Part shown: positions 36,579 to 48,420 of the stretch, one piece after another
How the letters are laid out: each line of letters starts with the position of its first letter
How positions within the stretch are numbered: position 1 is the first letter of the stretch
DNA from: Megascapheus bottae
Taxonomy: Eukaryota > Chordata > Mammalia > Rodentia > Geomyidae
Reading direction: 5' to 3'
Length of the DNA: 64,000 nt
NCBI GenBank assembly: GCA_024803745.1
Contig: JANJXV010001811.1
Span: 1-64,000 of the forward strand
Program-made: the position numbers and the translations under genes
The notes under the pieces: generated by a model
The model's database searches: none
The model's input: only the letters and a program-made list of their open reading frames with translations
What the model was told of the DNA's origin: nothing

Positions 36579-36766
36579 CACAGGACAGGGTGGCCCAATG
36601 GCATTGTCTAGCATACACAATGCCCTGGGTTCAATTCCTTAGTACACAGAAAAAGCCAGAAGTGGTGTTGTGGCTCAAGTGGTAGAGAGCTAGCTTTGAG
36701 AAAGCTCAAGGACAGTGCCCAGGCTCTGAGTTTAAGCGCCAGGACTGGCAAAAAAAGGAAAAAACA
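36579..36766 (+). mobile_element. ID-like compound SINE, sense, with a small internal deletion
   Basis: The ID-like half is shortened ('ggcccaatggcattgtctag') but keeps the B-box 'gggttcaattcc'. The right monomer has 'tggctcaagtggtagagagc' and ends in an interrupted A tail. A 9-base target duplication, 'actgaccac', lies at 36570-36578 and 36767-36775. Confidence 0.93.
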
Positions 36767-36989
36767 ACTGACCACATAGAAGGTACTTAACAAGTGTCTA
36801 CTGGTTGGCCAAAGGACTGCCCACCCAGGCCTACCTGGCACTGGTCATTTTAGAGCTGTCTAAGGAATCGATTTTATTTCAAACAGGTTGTAAGATACTA
36901 TTTTCTTTTCTTTTCCTTTTTACTCTTCCTTGACAATGAAGTGCCTTTGAAAGTTCCTAAGTGATAGATATTATCCTACAATCAAATGT

Positions 36990-37240
36990 TACCCTGCTGT
37001 TTGATATCTATTCAAATCCAGTCTGGGCTAACTCTCATGTGCCAGATGCTTGGGTTGAACTAAGTTTGCTGAATCTTCAAAACAACCCTGAAAAGGGGGG
37101 GGGGAAGAGAAGTGGCAGGGGAGGGGGAGGAAGGGGGAAATTCTATCGTCTGTTTTCCTAGATAAGGGAACTGAGGCACGTGCGTGAGTTTATTTGTTCA
37201 CAACATGGTGGACCTGGACTTGAGCACATAAGTGAGTTCA
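36990..37240 (-). mobile_element. MIR, antisense, split by a G-rich tract
   Basis: The MIR parts 'ctcatgtgccagatgcttgg' and 'aatcttcaaaacaaccctga' stand before, and 'agataagggaactgaggcac' after, a G-rich insertion at 37095-37138. That position normally holds only the short 'attattatcccc' stretch of MIR. Confidence 0.7.
37095..37138 (+). repeat. G-rich expansion inside a MIR
   Basis: A run of ten G is followed by AAGAGAAGTGGC and more runs of four to five G. At least four G-runs of three or more make this a candidate quadruplex former. Confidence 0.85.
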
Positions 37241-39207
37241 CCAGCTCATAAATGGCTGGGTAAAGGTTTCACCTCTGTTCTCTTTGCCCCAGAGCCCTGG
37301 CTCTGTCACCTCCATAGAAGCTCCTGGAAATGTCTTGGTGATAAACATCCAGATGACCATGGCTGTGATAACTTTGTACTGGCCAACACCTATCACCTTG
37401 CTCTATCCTATGTAGGTGTCCACCTCATCACTTAAAAGAACAACTTCATTTGCTCAGCAGAGCCTCTGTGAAGCAAAGTTCTTTTTTTTTATCCTGAGGA
37501 AGAAGCCGAGACTAACAAGGTGGAGACTTGATCTCCACAGGGATGGGAGTTCAAGTCACAACCAGTGGCCTCTAGATCAGATGCCATCTACCTGGTTGGG
37601 AGTGGAGGCTCCAATCTCAGCGCACCACTCTCAGCTCAACCCATCCCATCCCTCCTCCACCCAGAAAGAACAAAAGGAAACCTTCCCTGGAAGCACCAAG
37701 CAAAGATGTCAGCATCCTGTGTCGCCATAGCAACCAGCCCTCCTCCATCTCCTCAGGAGGAGGGGGGGTGAAGCAAAAGTCAAACTGAGCCTCCTGTGGA
37801 ACATTCTGTGGGTAAACACCAGGACCAGTGTGTTTGGGCCTCTGTTTTCTCACGTCAATAGGGTGAATCATTCTTGGAACAGGGGCTGGGAAGCTGACCA
37901 GGTTCCTAAGTAGATAAGGTTAATGGTGCTCTTCCAGAGATGGCGGGGTCACTTTGAAAATTAATCCTGTTTTATTTTCTTTCCTCTAGAACGTGGGCTT
38001 ATACATGAGCAGATTCAAAATCAGAGAAGAGAAGCCAACAGCAGTTCCTGGCAAGGGATCTGTAAGCATTACCACATCCCCTTTTAGGCTGACATCATCT
38101 TATTGCCCATCTCTTGGCAAGGTCTTGTCAACTTGAAGATTGGCAGATAGGAGAAAGAACACAGCAAGAAACCAAGGGATGTGAAAGCTTGGTGCCACTG
38201 TGTTCACAATGTCTAACCTGAGTCCTGGTGGAGGCCTTGCTCATTCCTAGTCTAGTTACAGACTGCAGCTATGAGCAATGATTTGGTTTGGGGCTCAGGG
38301 GTTGTTGGGGGGAGTGCTTTTGTTGCCAATATTTGATCTTGGTAGGAGAGGACGTGGAAGCTGAGGTTAGAAAGACAAGAAGCAGTAAGCTATAGGACCA
38401 TGTAGAAAGAACATCTCAGACCAAAGTCATAAGCAGGTTCCAGGGTAATAACTACTCTCTCTGGATGGAAGTGGGTAGTGGGCTCTATAAGAGAAGTGTG
38501 GGGGTGGGGGGTATGGATAGGACATGGAAACTGTGGTGGAGGGGGGAGTGAACTAGGAATGTGATGGAAGTTTTATGCTAAATATTGTGTGAAGTCATTG
38601 GCAAATTCTAAGGCAAAGCAAAGGGAAGGGGCTATGTTATTCTCAGAGCCTGGCCTATATAACCAGTACTCAAACATGGGATGAATGAGCTGAGATAATG
38701 CACAGAAGTGTTTTTCAAGCAGTGAAGTATTGCAGAAAATTTTGAGATCACAAAACTATTGCAGACTTCTAGGTAGCAAGGAGGGAAAGCGAGAAGCATC
38801 TGATTCGTAGAACACCCCATCCCTGTGAAAATCACTCTGAGCCACATCAAGATGCAAAGCTGGCAAGAGCCCCACCCACACAGACTTCTGAAGAAATCAC
38901 CAGCAAGGAATTCTTTCTTGTCCACCAGAGACAGAACAGGAAGGTGAAGAAGGGCAGGGCAGGGGGGTGGAGAGGGAAAGCCCTGAGAGCTGAGATCTGT
39001 GTGGCTCTGGTGTGGAGGAAGTAGGTTCTAATGAAGTACTGACTTCCCCACTGACCTCTTCTCCACAATGCAGCTGCTTTATTAGAGCCACTTGGTGGCT
39101 GGGATAGCCAGAGTTGTGACTGAAGAAGGAATGAACAGTGGGACCTTGTTGCAAAGAAGATGTGAGCTGGAAAGTGGGGGGAAGGGTAGTTCAGGATACA
39201 AGGTGTG
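37241..39207. other. Unique G+C-richer sequence, no gene seen
   Basis: No exon is recognised. Frames at 37232-37871 and 38632-39314 on both strands lack any family resemblance, and the longest of these crosses the CA repeat. G-runs occur at 38315 and 38503-38550. Confidence 0.5.
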
Positions 39208-39244
39208 CCACACACACACACACGCACGCACACACACACACACA
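39208..39244. repeat. (CA)n microsatellite with CGCA interruptions
   Basis: About 18 CA units with two CGCA/GCA interruptions in the middle. Confidence 0.95.
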
Positions 39245-39754
39245 GAGCAGCAGTTTGGAGCAGTAGAAATTTTGTCCTTTGGCTCATGTTGAATGTGCTG
39301 TTTGGAAATGCCATGCTAAGGAATCCATGGTTGTAACAAATTCATGGATACATTTTCACTTTCATGTCAGGGAGACAAAGAGCTGGACTCTGCCCACGCT
39401 TAGCTATAGCCGGCAGGTTTCAGCACTCTGGACAGCAGCCAGGCGGGTTCATCAGCCCTCCCTTAGGTGGTGATGAAGATTCACCAAGACTCCCAGGCTC
39501 AATGGGGAAAACCCACCCATAGTGTCAATTGGCAAACATCAAGCCTTGCCTGACCCTGTTTCCATTTCCAAGAGAATTAAAGAGGAATTAAAATCCAACA
39601 ATCTGGGATATAGGAAAATAATTTCTTACCGTACTTGAAATGTGCCGTTGCACTAAAATTACATGGAAAGTGCACATATTTTCAAAAGATTTATGATGAG
39701 AAAGAGGAGGAAAAACTCTAAAAAGCAGTTGGTAGGCTGTCAATAAAACTCAAA

Positions 39755-39850
39755 GAAACATGAACTTGTTGAGAAGTGGTTAAATAAATGGAACTACCTT
39801 CATATGGTAGAATACTATGCAGTCATTAAAACTGTTTCCAAAAACTCAAC
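39755..39850 (+). mobile_element. Old L1 fragment
   Basis: 'taaataaatggaactacctt' followed by 'tagaatactatgcagtcatt' and 'acctggagaaacacttcaag' is a familiar 3' segment of ancient mammalian L1s in sense orientation. Confidence 0.65.
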
Positions 39851-40064
39851 AATGACCTGGAGAAACACTTCAAGTACCAATTTTGAAAATGAGGGCTTTT
39901 TAAAAACAATATATAATGCAGAATCTCAATCTATGCATGAATGTTCACAATAGCTTAATTCCTTCCTTTCTTCTCTCTTTCCTTCCCTTTCCTCTTCTCC
40001 CCTTTCTCCACCATCCCTCTTCACCTCCCTTCTCCCCTCTCTCCTCCTCCCTTCAGCCCCTCCC

Positions 40065-40345
40065 ATTTTCTCTAGGGTTTGAACTCAGGGCCTTTCAATA
40101 TGCTATGCAAATGGCATACTACTTGAACCATGCCCTTTTTTTGTTGTTGTTTTTAAGATAAGGGCTCACTTTTTTTTGCCATCTTTCTATCTATACTTCC
40201 CAGGTTGACAAATGTGTACCACCATTACTATCTTTGTCAAGACGATGTCTTAAACTTCCTGCAGGGCCAGCATTGAACTATATATAATCTTCCCAACCGA
40301 TGCCTATTGAGTAGCTAGATAGTGGGCAGCAGACCCTACACTAGA
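40065..40345 (-). mobile_element. Three-part SINE, antisense, old copy
   Basis: On the minus strand a B1-like monomer ('gagtagctagatagtggg' complement) is followed by a second B1-like monomer beginning with a 'gtggtacacatttgtcaacc' phrase, and then by a tRNA-like part ('agggtttgaactcagggcct' complement). The order equals that at 31114 and 42600. Confidence 0.7.
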
Positions 40346-40382
40346 CTATCAGCTTTGTACATGCTGTATGATTCTGTTTATA

Positions 40383-40505
40383 TACCTTTTTGAAAATTAT
40401 AGTTACATATGCACTTATGGGGTACAAAATGGTATGAGCGTTGGATGACTAAGTCAAGCTAATTAATAGAGGAGTTGTCTCAAAAGTGTTCAGGGAGTTT
40501 TTGTG
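40383..40505 (-). mobile_element. Old L1 3'-UTR fragment, antisense
   Basis: 'agttacatatgcacttatgg' followed by 'ggtacaaaatggtatgagcg' and 'gactaagtcaagctaattaa' corresponds to the antisense of L1MB/L1MC-like tails ('aagctaattaacatat' type). Confidence 0.6.
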
Positions 40506-40809
40506 AGAGCATTTGCAAATGTACTCTCAGTGATCTGGAAATGTACCTATGCTCAAGTATTAGCTATTTCACCAGGTTCTGTAACAGATCTCCAAAATGA
40601 ATAATAAATAATTCATGCTTACTCCTTCTGTCTAACCAAGGCTTTATGCCTTATGATTGGCCAATGGCAAGACTAAAGAGAAGCAAATTGGAGTGTTCCA
40701 GAGCCTGCAGATGGAGTAGAGGTTGTGAGGACTGGGGCAACACCAGGGTGTTGATTTCTGTATTTGGGTTTTGTCTGGCCCATGCCTGTATGTGTCAGAT
40801 AAAACTACA

Positions 40810-41049
<240 letters not shown>

Positions 41050-42599
41050 TCCATGCATCAAGGAGCTCATGCTAAATGATGGTCAATGCTCAATCAATCA
41101 AATCTGTGACCAGGGAAACCTTATTTTACACAACCAATGTAAATTTCTTGGTGTTGAGGTTGTGTCAAGGTTATATTCAATGGCACAGTGAAAAAACTGA
41201 GCCAAGGGCACGAGAGACGTCTTTTTTTTTCTTTTTTTCAAACTTCTTACAAGCCTATAATTGTTTCAAAGTTAAAAGTTAAGGGTAGCAGTACATGCTA
41301 AAGACACCTCAGTTTTGCTTTAAAAGATTAAAGAAAAAGAAATGCAAATTTTAGCTGAAAGGAAACATTTCATTATATTAACTGTGATGGGGATTTTTTT
41401 TGAGAGTTAATGGAATAATGGTCATTTACATATTCTTTCTTACCCATATTTTCTTTTCTAATTTTCTAGGGTAAATATATATCACTGTGGGAATCCCAGA
41501 GGGATTGAGGAATATTTGATGGAGGAAAATAAATACATGCCAGGCAATAAAAACATATAACTATTATTTGTTTAAAAAGAGACTGACTAAAAATGTATAA
41601 AAGGCAGAGAAGAAAAAACACTGGAAATACAAAAATTTAAGAGCAAAATGGAATTATCCGTTAAACACAATGGGAAACCATGGGGTCTAAAACCAATGCT
41701 GTGCAGGACCAATGCAAAAACCTTGCTCAGAAGACAGTCAAAGAACAATGACACAAAATCATCATCAATAAAACAGAAGATGTGGGGAACCAAATTTAGA
41801 GATTCAGCATGCCGCCAACTGGTGTTTCTAAAAAGCAACCCTTTAAAAAAAATAGGACAAAATCAGAGAGATAAAATGGAAAAATACCTTCCACATTTCT
41901 GGATGACCCAAATTCATCATTTGAATAGAGACCATGAATGCCACTCGTTAGAAATAATCCCATAACTGTTCTAGAATTTCAAGGGCAAATTCAAAAGTTT
42001 GTTCCACATAGCTGGGTGTAGCAAGCTACAACAAGACAGCACACAACAAGATGGCTTACCTAGAAAGACTAAAATGCCACACTGGGCTCACACTTTTCTC
42101 CTACAGCATTAAGTTTGAGGAGGGAGGGTTTATTTTTCTTCTCACCCACTGCATTTCTAAGTGGCTCATGACAACCACCTCGACCCAGCCACCTCGATAA
42201 CCAGCAGTAAAATTTATTAAATAAAACCACTGCTCATTACTGATTAAATCAGCACAAAACCCACTTGCCTCAGTATAACTTTATAATATCTCCAAACAGT
42301 GGCTATCAGCATAGGAATAGATGGTCTTAGCCCCTGTTATCATGCACAGTATGGCTATTTTGCTCAACTTGAAGGGTTCTGCTAAATAAGGGACTAAGAA
42401 GAAAATGACCCTTGCTTCTCTGAGATGTAACTGCCTCCTTAGAGAGCAAAGGAAGATTGGAAATCCTAAGTATATTCCAAAAGTGAGAAGTTACAAAACC
42501 ACTGGGGCGACATGTGTCTATGCATTTGAAAGGGAACGATTAGGACACCTAAAGAAAAAAATTCTTTCACGGGAGCAGTAACAACATTGAAACAAAAAC
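41050..42599. other. Unique sequence, no gene seen
   Basis: A 105-codon plus-strand frame (41648-41965) lies in repeat-free DNA but matches no family I know. Its local A-rich composition explains its Lys/Asn content. The segment at 42110-42240 is also repeat-free. Confidence 0.45.
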
Positions 42600-42915
42600 A
42601 TCCACAAGTGAATGGGCAACACACACACAGGGTTCACACTTGCTATGTGAACGCATTGCACTTGAGTCAGGCCACCAGCCCTTTTTGCATGGGTTATCTT
42701 TGAAGATAAAGGCCTGCTTTCTGCCTTGTAGCAGCCTGGACTGTGATCTTTCTATCTGTGCTTCCCCTGTGGCCAGGATAATTGGCATGTACCATTGAAT
42801 TCAGCCACTTGAGATAAAGGCTCAGACTCTCCCCTCCTCCTCCCCAGGGCTGGCCTCAAACCACAATCCTCCTATTTCTCACTCCTAAGTAGCAAAGATC
42901 ATACCCTGCCTGGCT
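42600..42915 (-). mobile_element. Three-part SINE, antisense, best-preserved copy
   Basis: The tRNA-like part (about 42612-42690, 'agggttcacacttgctatgt', 'gcacttgagtcaggccacca') precedes the second B1-like monomer (42695-42805, 'gcagcctggactgtgatctt', 'aattggcatgtaccattg'). The first B1-like monomer follows (42806-42915, 'ggctggcctcaaaccacaat'). Confidence 0.75.
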
Positions 42916-43597
42916 GAAAAGGAGCATTATTTAGGATCAAATGGGAGATAATTTGTAACAAAAAGTGTATGAAAGTAACTCTACAAGCTGGGGTTATACA
43001 CCATCCTTATTTTCTCCTTCTTGGCCTGCTCTTATTATATAACTTTTCCACAATTTATTTGTACTGCTTTTATAATCAAGCAGGGGGGAAAAAGCCATGT
43101 TATTTTTGAAGAAAGCAGGATCTCAGAGGTCACAGTGACTTTATGCTATTTGTCCTCTGTGCATCTGGAGAAATAACTCTTTGATTTTGGCCCTAGGCAC
43201 TTTGAACATATGAGCACAAGACCTACGAAAGGTTTATTCTGGGACAAGTCAGCACAATTGCTCTCAGTCCTGAAGACGGACAATTCTCAAACCTTCTGTC
43301 CTTGCTCGGGGTCAGTGCGTCCATCCACCTACTCATCCATGCAAAGAGAAATGACTAGAGAAGGAGCCGGGTGCTCTGAGCACCCCCAAAGCAGATCACG
43401 CCACAGCAGCAAGACAAACATGCAAACAAACACAGCCCCGTGTGAATTAGAATACATAGGACAGTCAAGGCATGCAGCCATGTGGAAGAAAAAGAAGGGT
43501 GCCTGGAATATTCATACAGTATTATTAGCCCTGGGTCTTGAAGGATAGAGAACCAGGTGGGTGGGCGAGGTGGAGAAGATATTCACGGTGCAGCACA
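42916..43597. other. Unique sequence
   Basis: No exon or named repeat is seen. A 112-codon frame at 43210-43548 has no recognisable homologue. Confidence 0.45.
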
Positions 43598-43690
43598 CAG
43601 AGAAAGAGAGAGACAGAGAGACAGAGAAACAGAGAGAGAGACAGAGACAGACAGAGACAGGGAGAGAGGAAGGAAGGAGAGACAAATGAA
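43598..43690. repeat. GA/GACA-rich simple repeat
   Basis: GAGA, GACAGA and GGAAGGA words for about 90 bases. Arg/Glu/Asp-rich frames over it are artefacts. Confidence 0.93.
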
Positions 43691-44084
43691 GATGAGGTGG
43701 CAATGTTACTACTGGAACCCTAAAAATTGGAAAGTGAGTAGGAGGATGTGCAAGTTAGGATCCTTTGGTGATAAATCACAAAAATTGGGGAGCTCACTGG
43801 AAGAATGTAGGACAGCTCTTACAAGAACCAAAGAAGTGAAAGAATTAGGCTCAGGAAATGCAGCTTTAGGAAGCTTGTGGAAAGCTAGGTTGGTCTCATG
43901 GGAAACCTGCAACAGGGTGGAACTCCTGCAATCAGTCCAGTGTTCCTCGGAGGGGGAATTTTAATGGCAGCCAACCATTGGCTGGAGGAAGGGGTGAAGG
44001 TTGACTGACAGTGGAGGCTGTCTAAGTGGGGCAACTTCACCTTCCAATGACAAGTCAAGCCCCACCCCCTTCCTTCCAAGCTGT
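43691..44084. other. Unique sequence
   Basis: No gene or repeat is recognised. Confidence 0.45.
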
Positions 44085-44275
44085 GGTTCTCAACCAAGCG
44101 CGCATTTTTCCCACCCAGGAAATATTCGGAAATTCTTTCAAATGACTTTTACTTTCTAAAAAGTAGCAGTGAAGAGAGGTGCTACTGTCATCTACTGGGC
44201 ATAGGCCAGGACACTCCTCCATATCCTGCAATGCTCAGGCTAGCCCCAGAACCCGTGATTCAGCGCAGGAGGTGA
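44085..44275 (-). mobile_element. Possible MER20-like (hAT-type) DNA transposon relic
   Basis: 'gctgtggttctcaaccaagc' at one end and the order 'ctgtcatctactgggcatag', 'gccaggacactcctccatat', 'cctgcaatgctcaggctagc' resemble the non-autonomous hAT relic MER20. The second terminal repeat is decayed. Strand assignment is tentative. Confidence 0.55.
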
Positions 44276-44579
44276 GAAATCATTTTGGATTTGAAGGAGG
44301 AAAAACAACAACAACAACAAAACCCCCTGAGCTCGACAGAGAGACAGAAACAACAGAAGTCCATCAGGTAAAAAAAAAATGGATGGAAGGACGGAACAAA
44401 CCATGAGATGATAAGGAGGAGGGGAAATGAGATGGTGAGGGAGGTTCAGGTGTTTGAGGATGATGAAGGTCATGGAAGAGAACTGATGGGCGGGGCAAGT
44501 GTGAGTGTGTTCGTATCCATGGCACTGCCTTTGTAATTATATGGCTTTAGACTCCTTACCAATTTCTTGCCTGCTACTT

Positions 44580-44700
44580 ATCAGCAGCTTCCTTAGGGAT
44601 AGGACTCATCTGTTTTCTTTATCATTGCATTCAAATACCTGGAAAGATGTCTGGCACATAATACAGGATCTTCAAAGTACTTGCTGACAGAATGGACAGA
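44580..44700 (+). mobile_element. L2 3'-end fragment
   Basis: 'cagcttccttagggatagga' and 'aaagatgtctggcacataat' with 'caaagtacttgctgac' follow the sense L2 3' end ('cctggcacatagtaggtgct' type). Confidence 0.55.
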
Positions 44701-45104
44701 TTAGATATAGTTAGAGTCCTGGATGTAGATTGATTGGTAAATGATAGGTTGATGTTGACAGAGAATGTAGAAAGATGGGAGAGGAATAAATGAACTAAGG
44801 GTACACTTAGCAATACTTCGTGCACAAGGGAAGAGTTGTAGGTTATATTCTTACAGGTGGTCTGTCAGATTCTTCTCTCCAAACCACTGCGAAGCAAGCT
44901 AGCATTTGAGCACACAGCAGAAGACTCCAGCTGACTAAGCCCCATAATTCTTGGACTTTCCAGGTCCTGGCTGAGCCACATGGTATGTGGCTGTCACATT
45001 CTGACCTGCACAGGGTGCTCAAATAGGCCTGTGCAGGAAGTGCTCTGTCCCAGGAAGGCAGAGACAAGCTACTAGAATGACTTCAAGGCAGTGTCTTGTC
45101 TGTG

Positions 45105-45320
45105 TAGCCTACTAGTTGTTTATTTATCAAATATATGTATGGTGTCAGCCTACCATGTGCCTGGCACAGCGGCAGATACAAAAGATCCATTGGTTAAAAA
45201 GATGCAGCAAAGGTAGTCTTTACTGCTATGGTCTTTAAAATCAATGGGAAGAGGCAGAGAATAAATGGGTCAACAGAGACATATGCAATGATAAATGGTG
45301 ACAAGCAATATAATTACATA
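45105..45320 (-). mobile_element. L2 fragment, antisense
   Basis: 'gtttatttatcaaatatatg', 'taccatgtgcctggcacagc', 'gcagatacaaaagatccat' and 'agagaataaatgggtcaac' follow the antisense L2 3' part in order. Confidence 0.6.
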
Positions 45321-46444
45321 ATCAGAATATAGATAAATAACGAAGAAGGAAACTGGCTAGAACCCTATCATACAAGCACACAAGGTCAGGTCAAGGACAG
45401 TCTGTGAGAATCTGGTAGTTTCATACCAGAACAGGAATGGAGTCGATGTGTAGGAAATTAAAAAGTAGCCATTTAAACAATATCCACTACAGACATCATG
45501 GTGCAAAGCTTGCTCCATGTATATGCCATGGCCAACATGATCACAAACCAAATGACCCTCTTCCCTGAGATTTTTCCAGAGACTGGAGGGACTCTGAACA
45601 GAAAGTGGTCCCTGAGGAAAAGTGCAGGCCAAAGTTGCTCTTCAAACTCCTGGAAACCCTGCTCCAAGCCAATGCCAAAAATAATCCTATTAGTCACATT
45701 CGAAGTGCTAAGCAGAAACAAAAAGAAATCAAAATTAATTTCAATTCTTTACAGTGACAGCAGCAATTAAGGTGACAAGATTATGGAAATTATCGCCACC
45801 GAGGGAGATCTTTGCCCATGAGGGGGAAAAATAACCAGTAAAACAGGAGAAGTAAGAAACAGGGATTTGAACTGGGTTATGAAAAAAAAAACCTATGGGC
45901 CACCAATTCTCTGGGAACTAGAAATGGCCATTTCGCCATGCAATGATAGTTTACTCTGCCGTGACTGTAACTCTGCCTTGGTGGTGGAAAGCGACTGAGG
46001 TTTGTAAAGTTTGCACATTCATATAGTAAGATTTTTGCTTTTCATAAGGTGATACTCAAGCAGGTTGTCTCCACTTCTTTGTCTGCTGCCTGGTCCTCTC
46101 TCTTTTGAGAACCATACCTTTCTCTGTGCTTTCTCCTTTCTTACTGATCCCATCCACAGCAACCTGGGGTTATAGAGGAGTGTTACAAAGCACTCAACAC
46201 CATACTTCCTAACCAGTACTGCTGTTTCCTGAGGAACACTAGGAAACCTAGAAAAGACAGAGAGGCAAGCCTGTGGCTTTACTTCTTCAGGAACTTTACT
46301 AGACCAGGAGATGAAGGGGCACTTCTGGTGAAAGTAGTAAATACCGTCTGTTCAGTCTGTTGTTACCCATCTACCACCCTCTAGTCTCTGTACTGTCCAG
46401 AGAGCCTCGACCCATGTGTCTTAGGAAAAGGCATTTAACTCATG
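45321..46444. other. Unique sequence
   Basis: No gene is recognised. Frames on both strands at 45357-45770 overlap each other. The block at 45480-45730 is repeat-free and could be aligned as a candidate conserved element. Confidence 0.45.
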
Positions 46445-46630
46445 CTCTGTAGAACCACTCATCCATGCACTCACGCATCCATTGATGTATCCATCATTCA
46501 TTTAGCCATTCAACCATCCATCCATGTATCATCAATACATGCATGCATGGATCCATCCATGCAGCAACCCATCTATCCACACACGCATCTGTCCATCATC
46601 CACCCACCCATCTATCTATGCACTTACCCA
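46445..46630. repeat. Degenerate (ATCC)n / CATC-rich repeat
   Basis: CATCCATC, ATCCATGCA and CTATCTAT words dominate about 185 bases with frequent interruptions, as in an old tetranucleotide repeat. Confidence 0.88.
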
Positions 46631-47249
46631 ACAGTTGTTTATTAACCAGTGTGATGAGAAGGGAGGAATGGTAGAAATTTTCAATTGGATGCTCTCATAG
46701 GAAAGGACATGACAGAAATAGACGTATGAATAACCAGGTCTAGAGAGGGACCAATTCAAGGCCCTTGTGCTACCTGTATTGGAAAAAGCGAAGAGGAGGG
46801 TGGCCAGGTAAGAAGAGAGGAGGGCCTATAAACTAAGGCCAGGGAGCTGCTGGGGATAGAATAGATTATGTAGGACCTATAGCCATTTCAAACATGAAGC
46901 TTGAGCAATCATTTCATATTCACATTTCAGCCAAGCTCTCCCCCCCCACACACACACTGTTGGTCTATCAAGTAGATTCAACCATAATAACAGTATTTAT
47001 CATCGAAACCACTGTTATTGTTGTTCCATTGGAGACTCGAGAACAATGAAGCAAGCAGAGAAAGTAATTTCCCCAAGGTCAAGGTCACCAAAATGGGAAG
47101 GAACACAGTCAGGATCCCATTAGAAGGTTGTCGACCTGAGATGATTAGAGAGATTTTTCTGTCTCCAGATATCTGTGCTGTATAACCTCTTGCTGGGTTA
47201 AGCATTGTTCTGCTTGTTTTCTTTCTTGTAGTTGAAGTTGCAGGTACAG
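46631..47249. other. Unassigned sequence
   Basis: The part at 46740-46930 weakly resembles an L2 internal segment ('tgtaggacctatagccattt'). No gene is seen. Confidence 0.4.
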
Positions 47250-47479
47250 AGTCCCCAGTCTCATCCTGATTCAGGGTCTGGGAGCTGTCCCTAAGCCTCT
47301 TTGTGCTCAAAACTAGCATTCTACCCCTCCAGCCACAGCACCACTTCTAGTTTTTGAGTGGTTAGTTGGAGATATGAGTCTCATAGGGGCTTTTCTACCT
47401 GGGCTGCCTTTGAACCACGATCCACAGATCTCTGCCTCCTGAGTAGCTAGGATCACAGGTGTGAGCCACCAGTGCCCGG
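47250..47479 (-). mobile_element. B1-type compound SINE, antisense
   Basis: The antisense right monomer ('gattcagggtctgggagctg', 'ccagccacagcaccacttct') is followed by the linker 'gtggttagttggagatatga' and the antisense B1-like half ('gcctcctgagtagctaggat'). Confidence 0.92.
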
Positions 47480-47819
47480 TAGGTGTGGCTGTCTTCCAGG
47501 TGATTCCTTGTGCGACAAGGAGTCATAGTGGGAAGAGACAGTTGGAGGGAGTTTGGGCCCCAGTTCAGGGCAGGTCTGAGACCGTGCCCAAATCAGCCCT
47601 GAACAGAAGCAGGAGTAACCAAGCAGGTTGTGTTCAAGACAGGATATCATTAGGCTAGGACTGAAGGGATTTATCTCATTTCATATAGGAAAGATTCTGT
47701 TGCAGTATTTCTTTTAATGATATTTATTCTTTTTTAATAATTGCAAATATAATGCATACTGATGGTGGAAATTACCATTACAAATAAATAGAAAAATAGT
47801 CTTTTCTGTTTGTTTGTAC

Positions 47820-47915
47820 GTGTTCTATATCCCTGGCTGTCCTTGAACTTGTGATCCTCTTGTTCTAGCTTCTCTAGTGCTGGGATTACAGGTATGCCCC
47901 ATCATACTCAGTATT
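47820..47915 (-). mobile_element. B1-like monomer, antisense
   Basis: 'ccctggctgtccttgaactt' with 'tctctagtgctgggattaca' and 'ggtatgccccatcatac' is an antisense B1 monomer lacking its 5' end and any right monomer. Confidence 0.8.
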
Positions 47916-47976
47916 ACATTCATGCTTAGTAATTCTGTGCTTTTCAATCCAATATAAATCTGCCCCTTCCATGTAT

Positions 47977-47977
<1 letters not shown>

Positions 47978-48015
<38 letters not shown>

Positions 48016-48043
48016 CACTTACACGTACATAAACACACACACA
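47978..48043. repeat. (CA)n microsatellite, two blocks
   Basis: A pure CA block (about 47980-48012) and a short second block (48031-48042) are separated by a TTCACTTACACGTACAT segment. Confidence 0.95.
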
Positions 48044-48139
48044 CTCACCTAGACTCTCTTAGCCTCTGTTTTCTTTTCTATAATATGGAGATAAAAATAT
48101 TCACCTTTCAGGGTTACATAATGGATGCTTAATTACTTA

Positions 48140-48420
48140 CTCTGTTTGTTTTTCATCCACTTGACATTCTATAATGAACATTTTTCATGTGTCATTAACT
48201 ACTCTTCAAAAACATGACTTTTAATGGCTGCATAATATGCCATCATTTAATGAGCCATAATTTATTTAACTATTCTGCTCTTATTGAACTTTGAAGTGTT
48301 TTCTAATATTTTGCTATGCGAGATAACACTGCATACTCAAATCTTTCTTGACATCTTTTTTATTCCCCCTTAGGATAAACTTCCAAAACAGAAATGACAC
48401 AGAAAAACAGTACATGAATC
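48140..48420 (-). mobile_element. Old L1 3'-region fragment, antisense
   Basis: 'ttttaatggctgcataatat', 'gagccataatttatttaact' and 'taggataaacttcc' follow the antisense tail shared by ancient mammalian L1s. Confidence 0.65.

Noticed and set aside
41648..41965. 105-codon frame as a possible processed pseudogene
   Set aside because: I recognise no parent protein, and no A tail or target duplication surrounds it.
46445..46630. Possible CRISPR-like or satellite array of CATCC words
   Set aside because: There is no constant repeat with unique spacers; it is a decayed tetranucleotide microsatellite.
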